From contig SVHC01000012.1 in NCBI GenBank assembly GCA_015056055.1, positions 1 through 64,000 on the forward strand: DNA of 64,000 nt. The letters run 5' to 3'. Position 1 is the first letter of the stretch; each line of letters starts with the position of its first letter. Under the pieces are notes generated by a model. It was given only the letters and a program-made list of their open reading frames with translations, was not told the DNA's origin and searched no databases. Both the position numbers and the translations under genes were made by a program. The stretch comes from Clostridiales bacterium (lineage in GTDB: Bacteria > Bacillota > Clostridia > Christensenellales > Aristaeellaceae). Below, in pieces: positions 1 through 7,711 of the stretch.

Positions 1-1
1 T

Positions 2-117
2 TCCGGTGGCAATAGCAAGAGGGATCCACCTGTTCCCATACCGAACACAGAAGTTAAGCCTCTTAGCGCTGATGGTACTTGGCTGGAAACGGCCCGGGAG
101 AGTAGGTCGTCGCCGGA
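2..117 (+). rRNA. rrf: 5S ribosomal RNA
   Basis: The 5' end (TCCGGTGGC) pairs with the 3' end (GTCGCCGGA) to form the terminal helix I, and the interior contains the typical bacterial 5S segments CCGAACACAGAAGTTAAGC and ATGGTACT. The length of about 116 nt is normal. The window probably opens at the distal end of an rRNA operon whose 16S and 23S genes lie to the left. Confidence 0.96.
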
Positions 118-127
118 TTCCAAATAG

Positions 128-154
128 GACATCTTCTTTCGAAGGTGTCTTTTT
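128..154 (+). terminator. Intrinsic terminator after 5S rRNA
   Basis: A 9-bp stem GACATCTTC / GAAGGTGTC with a TTTC loop is followed directly by five T residues. It sits 11 nt after the 5S gene and would end the rRNA operon. Confidence 0.9.
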
Positions 155-191
155 ATATATTATATAAATAAGATAATGTGGCGGTGATTAT

Positions 192-905
192 ATGAAAGCA
201 ATACGATGCATTTGGGAACACAACGGAGAAGATACGCTGCTGTATGCGGCAGATTTTGTTGGTGCTTATACGCGAGGAGAGACGCAGGAAGCAGCGAAAG
301 CAAAAATGCCGGATGAAATCAGAAGCTACTGCAAATGGAGCGAAACTGACATTCCATATGGATTTGACATTGAAATAGTCCAGGAAAAAGAATCGGAGTT
401 GCATATATGCGACGCAGACAGTGATGTGCTTTTTGAGGCCGAGAAAGCTGCTTTAACGGAATTTGGATATGAGCAATTGAAGCATCTTGCATTGAAATCA
501 GCTGAGGATTTTCTGCAATTATATAATTCCATTCCGGATAAAAATGCGGTTGCCTCTCAAAAGCGAAAAACCTTTTACGGAGATGTACCGCGTAGTGCGA
601 GTGAAATGTATGAACACACTAAGAACGTGAATGCATACTATTTTGCTGAAATTGAAGTGGATGCGGACAACAACGGCGATATTCTGGAATGTCGAAAGCG
701 TGGATTTGAGCTGTTGGAGATGAAGAAAAATTTCCTTTTGAATACCGTGTTTGACGGAAGTTATGGGGAAGAATGGTCCTTGCGAAAGGTTTTGCGTCGT
801 TTTATCTGGCATGACCGAATTCATGCAAAGGCAATGTGGAGACTCGGTGTTCAATTGTTTGGTGAAAACAATATAGCAAATCCATTCTATTTTGCAGATA
901 AATAG
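192..905 (+). CDS. Hypothetical protein with DinB-like C-terminus
   Basis: This 237-residue protein is predicted soluble, with no signal peptide or membrane segment. I do not recognise the whole protein. The last third carries the phrase IWHDRIHAKAMWR, whose spaced His residues resemble the metal-binding helix of DinB-superfamily four-helix bundles. The first 50 residues loosely resemble a HicB-type fold. The ATG follows a weak purine-poor leader (GGCGGTGATTAT), so translation may be inefficient. It stands alone between the 5S terminator and a bidirectional terminator, so it is probably monocistronic. The function is unknown and the DinB relation is only an inference from the motif. Confidence 0.75.
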   Translation: MKAIRCIWEHNGEDTLLYAADFVGAYTRGETQEAAKAKMPDEIRSYCKWSETDIPYGFDIEIVQEKESELHICDADSDVLFEAEKAALTEFGYEQLKHLALKSAEDFLQLYNSIPDKNAVASQKRKTFYGDVPRSASEMYEHTKNVNAYYFAEIEVDADNNGDILECRKRGFELLEMKKNFLLNTVFDGSYGEEWSLRKVLRRFIWHDRIHAKAMWRLGVQLFGENNIANPFYFADK

Positions 906-907
906 TA

Positions 908-946
908 ACAAGCCCTGCCGAATTAATTATCGGCAGGGCTTGTTTT
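908..946. terminator. Bidirectional terminator
   Basis: An 11- to 13-bp perfect stem built on AGCCCTGCCG / CGGCAGGGCT has a 10-nt loop. T-rich flanks (GTTTTG on +, TTGTTACT on -) let it serve both the upstream + gene and the convergent - strand oxidoreductase operon. Confidence 0.85.
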
Positions 947-955
947 GCAATACAC

Positions 956-1903
956 TTATTTGTTTGCGTAAGCCATTTCCATCAGGCGGGTAAGTTTTTT
1001 CGCTTCCTGAATGCCACATCCGGGAAGAATTTCGTCGGTGCAGAACTGAACCAGAGGAGAGGGGAGTTCTTTCTCCATGGAGACGGATGCGACTTCTTTC
1101 GTAGAGGAAGTCCACTTCTGAACGCTGTTTCCAGCATAGCGAACCCAACCTTCTTCACCGCAGACTTCGATTGTCATCGGATAGCCGGTGGAATCAAAAC
1201 CGGTTTCGTTGATGGCGATGCAGCCGTTTTCATACTGCATGATGGTGACGGCATTGTCCTCCACACCATCGGGATTCAGAGCCTTTACGTCTTCGCGGTC
1301 ACAGGCAACGGTGAAGGCGGACTTTGCCGATACAGGCATACCGCAGATCCATTCAGAAAGATACATGCCGTGCGCGCCGAGGTCGATCATCGCGCCGCCG
1401 CCGCACTCTTTTGCATCATAGAAGTGGCGCGGGAGCCAGTTTCCGGTGCTTCCGTTGTGAGCATTGCGGCAGCGGAAGTAGTTAATCTTTCCAAGTTCGC
1501 CGCTGTCGACAATTTTTTTCACGGTCTGCGCGCCGGCAGAGTATTTATGCGGATAAGAAATGACAAAGCGGGCGTTGCCCTTTGCGAGCGCGGCTTCAAT
1601 TTTTTCGCAATCTTCGCCGGTGAGTGCGAGAACTTTTTCGGCAAAAATATCGATACCGGCTTCAGCGAGCGGAACGATAACATCTGCGTGCGTGTCGGTA
1701 GAGGTGCAGATAATGGCTGCATCCGCGCCGGAGGCGATCATGTCCTCAACGGTAAGAAGCTCGGGGATATTGTACTTTTCGGAAAATGCCTTACGCCACT
1801 GTTCATTGGGTTCGTATACGCCGATTACATCGGCATACTTGGCGGCTTCCATGTAATAGCCTTCGGCATGAACATGCCACAGACCGCAGATTATCAGTTT
1901 CAT
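956..1903 (-). CDS. Gfo/Idh/MocA family oxidoreductase (short, 315 aa)
   Basis: The protein has an N-terminal Rossmann NAD(P)-binding region (residues 1-115) and a C-terminal sugar-dehydrogenase-like alpha/beta domain containing GGAMIDLGAHGMYLSEW. Family members oxidise or reduce sugars, inositols or related polyols. Two family landmarks are altered: the usual GxGxxG loop reads GLWHVHA, and the catalytic EKP reads EKV. It overlaps the upstream gene by 4 nt (ATGA), so the two are translationally coupled. The substrate cannot be named. The changes may mark a distinct subfamily or a protein with altered cofactor handling. Confidence 0.85.
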   Translation of the reverse strand: MKLIICGLWHVHAEGYYMEAAKYADVIGVYEPNEQWRKAFSEKYNIPELLTVEDMIASGADAAIICTSTDTHADVIVPLAEAGIDIFAEKVLALTGEDCEKIEAALAKGNARFVISYPHKYSAGAQTVKKIVDSGELGKINYFRCRNAHNGSTGNWLPRHFYDAKECGGGAMIDLGAHGMYLSEWICGMPVSAKSAFTVACDREDVKALNPDGVEDNAVTIMQYENGCIAINETGFDSTGYPMTIEVCGEEGWVRYAGNSVQKWTSSTKEVASVSMEKELPSPLVQFCTDEILPGCGIQEAKKLTRLMEMAYANK

Positions 1904-2985
1904 TCGAAGTACACCGGCTTTCCTGTTTTGCTGGAGGTATAGATGGCTTCAAGGATCTGGGAGACGACCAGAGCCTGTTCGGGAAGAACGACGGGATCCG
2001 TATCGTTGAGGATGCAGTTGATCCAGCTTACGGCTTCAGTGAGGGCAGGAGTTTCTGCTGCGCCGGAATAGAAGGCAACGCCGCCGGCAGAGGTATCGAC
2101 ATCGGTTTTGACCTGGCGACCAAGTTCGACCTTGTTAATGGTCAGTTTGTCGTTTTTGATCTGCAGACCGGCGCGGCTGCCGCACAGAACACAGCTGCCT
2201 TCGCAAACGGGTTCTACGGTGTTCAGAGCCCAGCTGGTTTCCAGCATGATGGTTGCGCCGTTCTTCATGATAATCATAGCGCAGGCAGCTTCTTCAAGCG
2301 GCGTGGTGCTTACGCCGTTATCGCCCCAGATATTGCCGGCTTCGGGGTGCTCCAGTTTCTTGTGGGTTTTGCCCAGAACAACGGAGGGTTCATAGTTGTT
2401 CATGAGATACAGCGTGAGGTCGAGAGAGTGCGTGGCGATGTCGATGATGGGGCCGCCACCCTGTGCTTCTTCATCGAGGAATACGCCCCAGTTGGGAGTA
2501 CCTCTGCGGCGAGTGGCAAGGCAGTTGGCATAATAGATTTCGCCCATTGCATCGGTATCAATGAATTCCTTTGCATAGCGGCTCTGAGCCTTGTGGCGGT
2601 GCTGATATCCGATGGTCAGTTTCTTTCCGGTAGCCTTGGCTGCATCAACCATGCGCTGTGCGTCGGCTGCATTTTTCGCCATGGGCTTTTCGCACATGAC
2701 GTGCTTTCCTGCATAGAGGGAATCCACGGTAATGTCGGCATGCTCGCGGTTGGGAGTGAGTACGTGGATAACTTCGATGCTTTCGTCTTTTAGAAGTTCT
2801 TTATAGTCGGTATAAACTTTTGCATCCGGCGTGCCGTACTGGGCGGCAGCTTTCTGAGCGCGTTCTTCAATCAGGTCGCAGAAAGCAACCATTTCAACAT
2901 TGGGGATTTTCTGCAGGGAAGGCATGTGCTTGCCGTTGGCAATGCCGCCACAGCCGATGATACCTACTTTTAAGATCCTGTCCAT
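1900..2985 (-). CDS. Gfo/Idh/MocA family oxidoreductase (361 aa)
   Basis: This is a canonical member of the NAD(P)-dependent sugar/polyol dehydrogenase family. The N-terminus GIIGCGGIANGKH holds the nucleotide-binding loop, and the catalytic EKP is present in HVMCEKPMAKN. A GGGPIIDIATHSLDL segment carries the usual C-domain His. The start is set by AAAGGAGCTATC nine nt before the ATG. It is the first gene of a two-gene operon with the shorter paralogue and lies next to a GH3 glycosidase transcribed the same way. A role in catabolism of a plant-derived or modified sugar is therefore likely; this is inferred from context. Confidence 0.9.
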   Translation of the reverse strand: MDRILKVGIIGCGGIANGKHMPSLQKIPNVEMVAFCDLIEERAQKAAAQYGTPDAKVYTDYKELLKDESIEVIHVLTPNREHADITVDSLYAGKHVMCEKPMAKNAADAQRMVDAAKATGKKLTIGYQHRHKAQSRYAKEFIDTDAMGEIYYANCLATRRRGTPNWGVFLDEEAQGGGPIIDIATHSLDLTLYLMNNYEPSVVLGKTHKKLEHPEAGNIWGDNGVSTTPLEEAACAMIIMKNGATIMLETSWALNTVEPVCEGSCVLCGSRAGLQIKNDKLTINKVELGRQVKTDVDTSAGGVAFYSGAAETPALTEAVSWINCILNDTDPVVLPEQALVVSQILEAIYTSSKTGKPVYFE

Positions 2986-3044
2986 AAATGATAGCTCCTT
3001 TCAAATACGTTTGAGGAATTTATGTAATCGTATTGCTTTATAGA

Positions 3045-3079
3045 GATTATAGCATTTTTAGGGCGAAAATGCTATAATC
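3045..3079 (-). promoter_or_regulatory. Promoter/operator palindrome for the oxidoreductase operon
   Basis: A perfect 14-bp inverted repeat (3045-3058 and 3066-3079, arms GATTATAGCATTTT) has a 7-nt spacer. Each arm contains TGCTATAAT, an extended -10 element, facing outwards on its own strand. The minus-strand copy lies about 60 nt before the oxidoreductase start and is the plausible promoter. A dimeric repressor could occupy the same symmetric DNA. Confidence 0.6.
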
Positions 3080-3110
3080 AATTAAGAATTTGCGGGAATT
3101 ATTTCTTTAC

Positions 3111-3145
3111 ATAAAAACGGCCTTCCCCTTTCGTGGGGAAGGCCG
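3111..3145 (-). terminator. Terminator of the GH3 gene
   Basis: An 11-bp stem CGGCCTTCCCC / GGGGAAGGCCG with a 6-nt loop is followed on the minus strand by a TTTTTAT tract. It lies 24 nt past the stop codon of the glycosidase. Confidence 0.92.
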
Positions 3146-3168
3146 AAACAATTTTTGGGGTATGAAAA

Positions 3169-5439
3169 TTATTTCTTGTAGGTGAATACGAATCCCTCGT
3201 CCACATCGCTGCAATTGCTGATGTAGGCAGTGAAGGTGCCGTCTTCCACGATCCACTTGCCGTTCATGCTGTAGCGCAGCATTTCTTCGGTGATGGTGAA
3301 AACGACTTCGCAGGATTCGCCGGCTTCAAGTTCAACGCGCTTGAAATCCTTCAGCTCGCGGATGGGACGGGAAACCTGAGCAAAGTCATCGCGGATATAC
3401 ATCTGAACAACTTCTGCACCTGCGCGGGAACCGGTATTGGTAACGGTGCAGCGGATGGTGTTGGTTTCGCCTGCGCCGATCTGAGATTTTTCAAGCACCA
3501 CGTTCGAAATTTCGAAGGTAGTGTAGCTCATGCCGTAGCCGAAGGGCCACAGGGGCAGAGAATCTCTGCCGGTACCTTCGTACTTCTTGGGGCATCCCCA
3601 GTAGGGAACGCTGTACAGAACGGGAACCTGACCAACATTCTGCGGGACTGCGCAGGGCATTTTACCGGTGAAGTTGGCGTTGCCGAGCAGGAGGTCTGCC
3701 AGAGCGTTACCGGTTTCCTGACCGAGCGGGAAAGTCAGCACGATGGTGGAAAGGTGTTCCTTCTCCCACGGAATGGCATTGACGTGACCGTTATTGAGAA
3801 CGAGAACGATGGGCTTGCCGGTTTCGTAGATGGCATTCATCAGCTGGCGCTGTGCCCAGGTGAGGAACAAATCATCACAGTCGGTGTTTTCGCCGCCGGT
3901 CATGCGGTTGCCGCCCAATGCGAGGATAACGATGTCGCTGGAATTGGCAAGCTCAACAGCCTCAGGAACTCCGGCGATATACTGATCTCTGCGCTCTTCC
4001 CATTCGCGGGTGAAGCCGGTGTCTTCCGGAACGATGGTGCAGCCCTGAGCATAGTTGACTTCGGCACGATTTCCGACAGCGTCTTTCAGACCCTGCAGCA
4101 GGGTGACGTGATAACGGAAGTTTCCGGGAGAGTAGCCGCCGTTGAGGACCGCGTTGCCGTTTTCGCCGATGACGGCGATCTTCTTATACTTGTTCAGATC
4201 GAGTGGCAGGAGGTTTTCGTCGTTCTTGAGGAGAACAGGAGCCTGAACTGCGAGCTGATAAGCAAGGCGATTGTGGGAAACGAAGTCGATATGATATTCG
4301 TCTTCACCGATGTTGGCCTTGGGCATGGCGGGCAGACGGCCGAGCTTCATGGCGGTGGCGTAGCTTTCGCCGCCTTCGCTGGATTTTGCGAGTTCGATCA
4401 TCTGATTGTCGATGGCGAAGGTGCCCTTGCGGACAGCGGTTTCAAACAGGCCCATGCGGAACTTTACGATAAGAACGTTGCGGCAGGCAGCCTTGAGCAC
4501 ATCCATACCGTCTTCCCAGCGGCCGGAGAGAATATCGCGCAGATAGCCGCCGCCGTAGGATCGTTCTTCGAAGGGAACATGCGATTCGCCCAGCTCAAGG
4601 TCGATACCGGCACGCATGCTCTTATAGGATGCCTCGTTGAAGTCAACGGCCTGACGATGCTGGTGATAGAGGTTTCCGCCGCCATATACGGTGAAAGAAT
4701 ATACCTTCGGAATATCGCACAGGTCGGAAACGATGCAGCCATCAAATCCCCATTCCTTGCGGAGCAGGTCGTCCAGCAGCCACTTGTTGCTGTGGCAGGG
4801 GACGCGGTTGAGGATATGGTGCGCGGGCATTACGCCCTTGACATTGGACTTTTTAACGGCACGCTCGAAGGGGAGCAGGTGTGTTTCGCGCAGGGTATCT
4901 TCGCTGATTTCGACGGGAGCGCCGTTGATGCCGCGGGAGGGTTCGCCGTCGGCAACAAAGTGTTTCATAAAGGCCATAACATGGTTTTTATCCGGGGTAT
5001 TGGGAGTTTCGCCCTGCAGACCCTCGATAAAAGCACAGCCCATCTGAGCGACGAGTTCCGGGTCTTCGCCGAAGGATTCTTCAACGCGGCCCCAGCGCGG
5101 GTCGCGGGCAAGACCGAGCATCGGAGCAAAGCAAACATGCTTGCCGGCGGCGCGGGCTTCCAGAGCAGCAACGGAACCGGCCTGCTTTACCAGAGCAGGG
5201 TTGAAGGTTGCGCTCATGGAGATGGTGGAGGGGAATATGGTGGCATAGTCCTCCAGTGCGCCATGGCAGCATTCCGTGCAGTACAGCGGAGGAATGCCGA
5301 GGCGGGCGTTATCGTTATCGGGAGTGATGGCGTTCACCTGATACATCATCTCTTCCGGCGTCATGCGGGAAAGAAGATCATCAGCGCGCTCTTCGGGAGT
5401 TCTGGAAGGATCCTGATACAGAAATTCGTATTTATCCAT
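3169..5439 (-). CDS. Glycoside hydrolase family 3 (beta-glucosidase/beta-xylosidase type)
   Basis: At 756 residues this has full GH3 architecture: an N-terminal barrel (about 20-320), a C-terminal alpha/beta sandwich (about 390-640) and a fibronectin III-like tail (about 655-750). RDPRWGRVEESFGEDP and KHFVADGEP are family signatures. The nucleophile is Asp239 in IVSDLCDI, where the more common SDW is SDL. It has no signal peptide, so it should act on imported oligosaccharides in the cytoplasm, releasing terminal glucose, xylose or similar. The start is fixed by AGGAGGCTGAATCT. It is transcribed in the same direction as the oxidoreductase pair but has its own terminator. The exact sugar specificity cannot be read from sequence. 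Confidence 0.93.
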   Translation of the reverse strand: MDKYEFLYQDPSRTPEERADDLLSRMTPEEMMYQVNAITPDNDNARLGIPPLYCTECCHGALEDYATIFPSTISMSATFNPALVKQAGSVAALEARAAGKHVCFAPMLGLARDPRWGRVEESFGEDPELVAQMGCAFIEGLQGETPNTPDKNHVMAFMKHFVADGEPSRGINGAPVEISEDTLRETHLLPFERAVKKSNVKGVMPAHHILNRVPCHSNKWLLDDLLRKEWGFDGCIVSDLCDIPKVYSFTVYGGGNLYHQHRQAVDFNEASYKSMRAGIDLELGESHVPFEERSYGGGYLRDILSGRWEDGMDVLKAACRNVLIVKFRMGLFETAVRKGTFAIDNQMIELAKSSEGGESYATAMKLGRLPAMPKANIGEDEYHIDFVSHNRLAYQLAVQAPVLLKNDENLLPLDLNKYKKIAVIGENGNAVLNGGYSPGNFRYHVTLLQGLKDAVGNRAEVNYAQGCTIVPEDTGFTREWEERRDQYIAGVPEAVELANSSDIVILALGGNRMTGGENTDCDDLFLTWAQRQLMNAIYETGKPIVLVLNNGHVNAIPWEKEHLSTIVLTFPLGQETGNALADLLLGNANFTGKMPCAVPQNVGQVPVLYSVPYWGCPKKYEGTGRDSLPLWPFGYGMSYTTFEISNVVLEKSQIGAGETNTIRCTVTNTGSRAGAEVVQMYIRDDFAQVSRPIRELKDFKRVELEAGESCEVVFTITEEMLRYSMNGKWIVEDGTFTAYISNCSDVDEGFVFTYKK

Positions 5440-5641
5440 AGATTCAGCCTCCTATATACTTTTGCGAAGCGTATGTATTGAACTTTACAGCATACATATA
5501 ATAGTATTTTACTATATCTGCATATTCGGCGGCAATGGTTTGTGTGTAAATTTCTTTGCACAAGCATAAAAAACGGTAGTTTGCGATTCAATAATGCGAA
5601 AAACGGGTAATATGTAAAATGTACGGATTTAGTCGGAATTG

Positions 5642-5672
5642 ATTGACAGATTCTGATGGTCAATGGTACAAT
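5642..5672 (+). promoter_or_regulatory. Sigma-A promoter with overlapping inverted repeat upstream of the isc operon
   Basis: TTGACA (5643-5648) and TACAAT (5667-5672) are 18 bp apart. The same DNA holds the inverted repeat ATTGAC-N11-GTCAAT (5642-5647 and 5659-5664), covering the -35 and the spacer. The first gene encodes an Rrf2 regulator, so autoregulation at this site is a natural hypothesis. Confidence 0.75.
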
Positions 5673-5720
5673 ATAGCTGTTAAATCTGACATAAAAAGTC
5701 GGGATTGGAGGCGGCTTCTC

Positions 5721-6149
5721 ATGAAACTTTCAACGCGTGGGCGCTATGGCATTCATGCCATGTTTGACCTTGCACGCGAATATAAAGAGGGCGTGCCGCA
5801 GCCCATCAAAACCATTGCAGAGCGGCAGCGAATTCCGGACGCTTATCTTGAGCAGCTGATATCGGCACTCAGGAAAGCCGGACTTGTGACCAGTGTGCGC
5901 GGCGCGCAGGGCGGATACATGCTTGCCCGTAAGCCCGAGGAAATCACGGTAGGTGAAGTGCTGCGCGTGCTTGAAGGGGAACTCGCTACGGTTGAATGCC
6001 TGGAATTTGAAGATGCATGTGACCGGGCTTGCGCCTGTCCGACAAGGCTCGTATGGCAAAAAATACAGGACGGCGTGAATGCCATTGTAGATGGAATTAC
6101 GCTTGGAGATATGCTTTGTGACGACGCGCGAATGCGCGGGGAGGAATAG
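5721..6149 (+). CDS. Rrf2-family (IscR-like) transcriptional regulator
   Basis: This 142-residue winged-helix regulator begins MKLSTRGRYGIHAMFDLA, the standard Rrf2 opening, followed by the recognition region ALRKAGLVTSVRGAQGGY. Four Cys lie in a short segment (VECLEFEDACDRACACP), the region where IscR binds its [2Fe-2S] cluster, though the spacing differs from E. coli IscR. The ATG at 5721 is chosen because GGAGG lies 10 nt upstream; an in-frame TTG at 5643 falls inside the promoter. It is followed immediately by iscS and iscU, so it probably senses Fe-S status or cysteine and controls this operon. Confidence 0.9.
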   Translation: MKLSTRGRYGIHAMFDLAREYKEGVPQPIKTIAERQRIPDAYLEQLISALRKAGLVTSVRGAQGGYMLARKPEEITVGEVLRVLEGELATVECLEFEDACDRACACPTRLVWQKIQDGVNAIVDGITLGDMLCDDARMRGEE

Positions 6150-6150
6150 A

Positions 6151-7311
6151 ATGAAAAGAATCTATATGGATAATGCTGCTACAACGCGCATAACGGAGCC
6201 GGTATTGGAAGCAATGCTTCCGTATCTTACAAACGTATATGGCAACCCGTCCTCCGTGCACGCATTTGGCCGCGAGGCGCGCAAGGCAGTTGAAACCGCA
6301 CGCCGCCAGGTAGCGGCAGCGATTAATGCTCAGCCTTCGGAAATTTATTTCACCGGATGCGGTACCGAGGCGGATAACTGGGCGCTGCGCGGCGCGGCAT
6401 ATGCTAAGAATGCAAAGGGAAAACATATTATCACCACGCAGATTGAGCATCATGCAATTCTGCACACGGCAGAGCAGTTGGAAAAGGAAGGCTTTGAAGT
6501 AACCTATCTGCCGGTAGATGAACATGGCAGCGTGGATTTGGAAGCACTGAAAAGGGCCATTCGACCGGATACGGCAATCGTATCCATCATGGCGGCGAAC
6601 AATGAAATCGGCACCATTCAGCCGATTCGTGAGGCGGCAGCCATTGCAAAGGAACATGGCGCGCTGTTTCACACCGACGCTGTGCAGGCCATCGGCTGCG
6701 AGAAGATCGATGTGAAGGATATGAAGATTGATCTTCTGTCGCTCTCGGGTCACAAGTTCCACGGTCCTAAGGGCGTAGGCGTTTTGTATGTCCGCTCCGG
6801 TGTGAGGCTGGAAAGATTGATTCAGGGCGGTGCACAGGAACGTACGCAGCGCGGCGGCACGGAAAATCTGGCATCCATCGTAGGAATGGGCAAGGCGATT
6901 GAGATCGCGGTTTCGAACATGGAAGAGCGCAATGCATACATTGCGTCCCTGCGTGACAGGCTGATAAATGGCCTTCTGGAGCGAATTCCCGAAACGCGCC
7001 TGAACGGGCATCCCACGAATCGCCTGAGCGGTAACGCAAACGTTTCCGTGCGGTATATTGAGGGTGAGTCGCTGCTGCTTAGTCTGGATATGAAGGGAAT
7101 TGCAGCGTCTTCCGGTTCCGCTTGCACGTCGGGGTCGCTTGATCCGTCGCATGTGCTTCTGGCAATCGGACTTTCGCATGAGATTGCACACGGCTCCATG
7201 CGATTCAGCCTGAACGAAGAAAATACCATAGAAGAAGTAGATTATACGATAGACACAATGGTCGAGGTTGTGGAGCGTCTGCGGGCAATGTCCCCGCTGT
7301 ACGCGCGATAA
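6151..7311 (+). CDS. iscS: Cysteine desulfurase
   Basis: This is a PLP-dependent enzyme that moves sulfur from L-cysteine onto a scaffold for Fe-S cluster assembly. The 386-residue product shows the PLP lysine Lys202 in SGHKFHGPKG and the catalytic Cys325 in SSGSACTSGSL, placing it with the group I NifS/IscS enzymes. The start at 6151 uses GGGGAGGAATAGA and lies 1 nt after the regulator's stop codon, so coupling is likely. iscU follows after 13 nt. Whether it should be called NifS or IscS cannot be decided here. Confidence 0.96.
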   Translation: MKRIYMDNAATTRITEPVLEAMLPYLTNVYGNPSSVHAFGREARKAVETARRQVAAAINAQPSEIYFTGCGTEADNWALRGAAYAKNAKGKHIITTQIEHHAILHTAEQLEKEGFEVTYLPVDEHGSVDLEALKRAIRPDTAIVSIMAANNEIGTIQPIREAAAIAKEHGALFHTDAVQAIGCEKIDVKDMKIDLLSLSGHKFHGPKGVGVLYVRSGVRLERLIQGGAQERTQRGGTENLASIVGMGKAIEIAVSNMEERNAYIASLRDRLINGLLERIPETRLNGHPTNRLSGNANVSVRYIEGESLLLSLDMKGIAASSGSACTSGSLDPSHVLLAIGLSHEIAHGSMRFSLNEENTIEEVDYTIDTMVEVVERLRAMSPLYAR

Positions 7312-7324
7312 TGGAGGAATCACG

Positions 7325-7699
7325 ATGTATACCGAAAAAGTTATGGATCATTTCATGAACCCGCGCAATGTGGGCGAAATAGAGAATGCCAGTGGCGTTG
7401 GTGAAGTGGGCAACGCGAAATGCGGCGATATTATGCGCTTTTATATTCAGGTGGAAAATGAGGTTATTACCGATGTGAAATTCAAGACCTTTGGCTGCGG
7501 TGCTGCGATTGCAACTTCCAGCCAGGCAACCGAAATGATTAAGGGAAAAACGATTGAAGATGCCCTGAAAATCACCAACAAGATGGTTGCGGATGCGCTG
7601 GGTGGTCTTCCGCCGGTGAAGATGCACTGCTCTGTTCTGGCAGAAGAGGCGCTGCAGGCGGCAATTCTGGACTACAGGCAGAAGCAGCAGGCAGTATAA
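7325..7699 (+). CDS. iscU: Fe-S cluster assembly scaffold IscU/NifU-like
   Basis: This 124-residue scaffold has the three conserved cluster-ligand cysteines: Cys33 in NAKCGD (with the regulatory Asp35), Cys58 in FGCGAAIA and Cys102 in MHCSVLA. It accepts sulfur from the cysteine desulfurase encoded 13 nt upstream and builds transient [2Fe-2S]/[4Fe-4S] clusters. The short length without C-terminal NifU domains fits the IscU class. ATGGAGGAATCACG precedes the start codon. hscA, hscB and fdx are not present in the window, which is normal for Clostridia. Confidence 0.95.
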   Translation: MYTEKVMDHFMNPRNVGEIENASGVGEVGNAKCGDIMRFYIQVENEVITDVKFKTFGCGAAIATSSQATEMIKGKTIEDALKITNKMVADALGGLPPVKMHCSVLAEEALQAAILDYRQKQQAV

Positions 7700-7711
7700 C
7701 GGAGAAGAAAT

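Noticed and set aside
5643-5720. Upstream TTG as start of the Rrf2 gene
   Set aside because: It coincides with the -35 element of the promoter; the ATG at 5721 has a GGAGG site and the conserved N-terminus.
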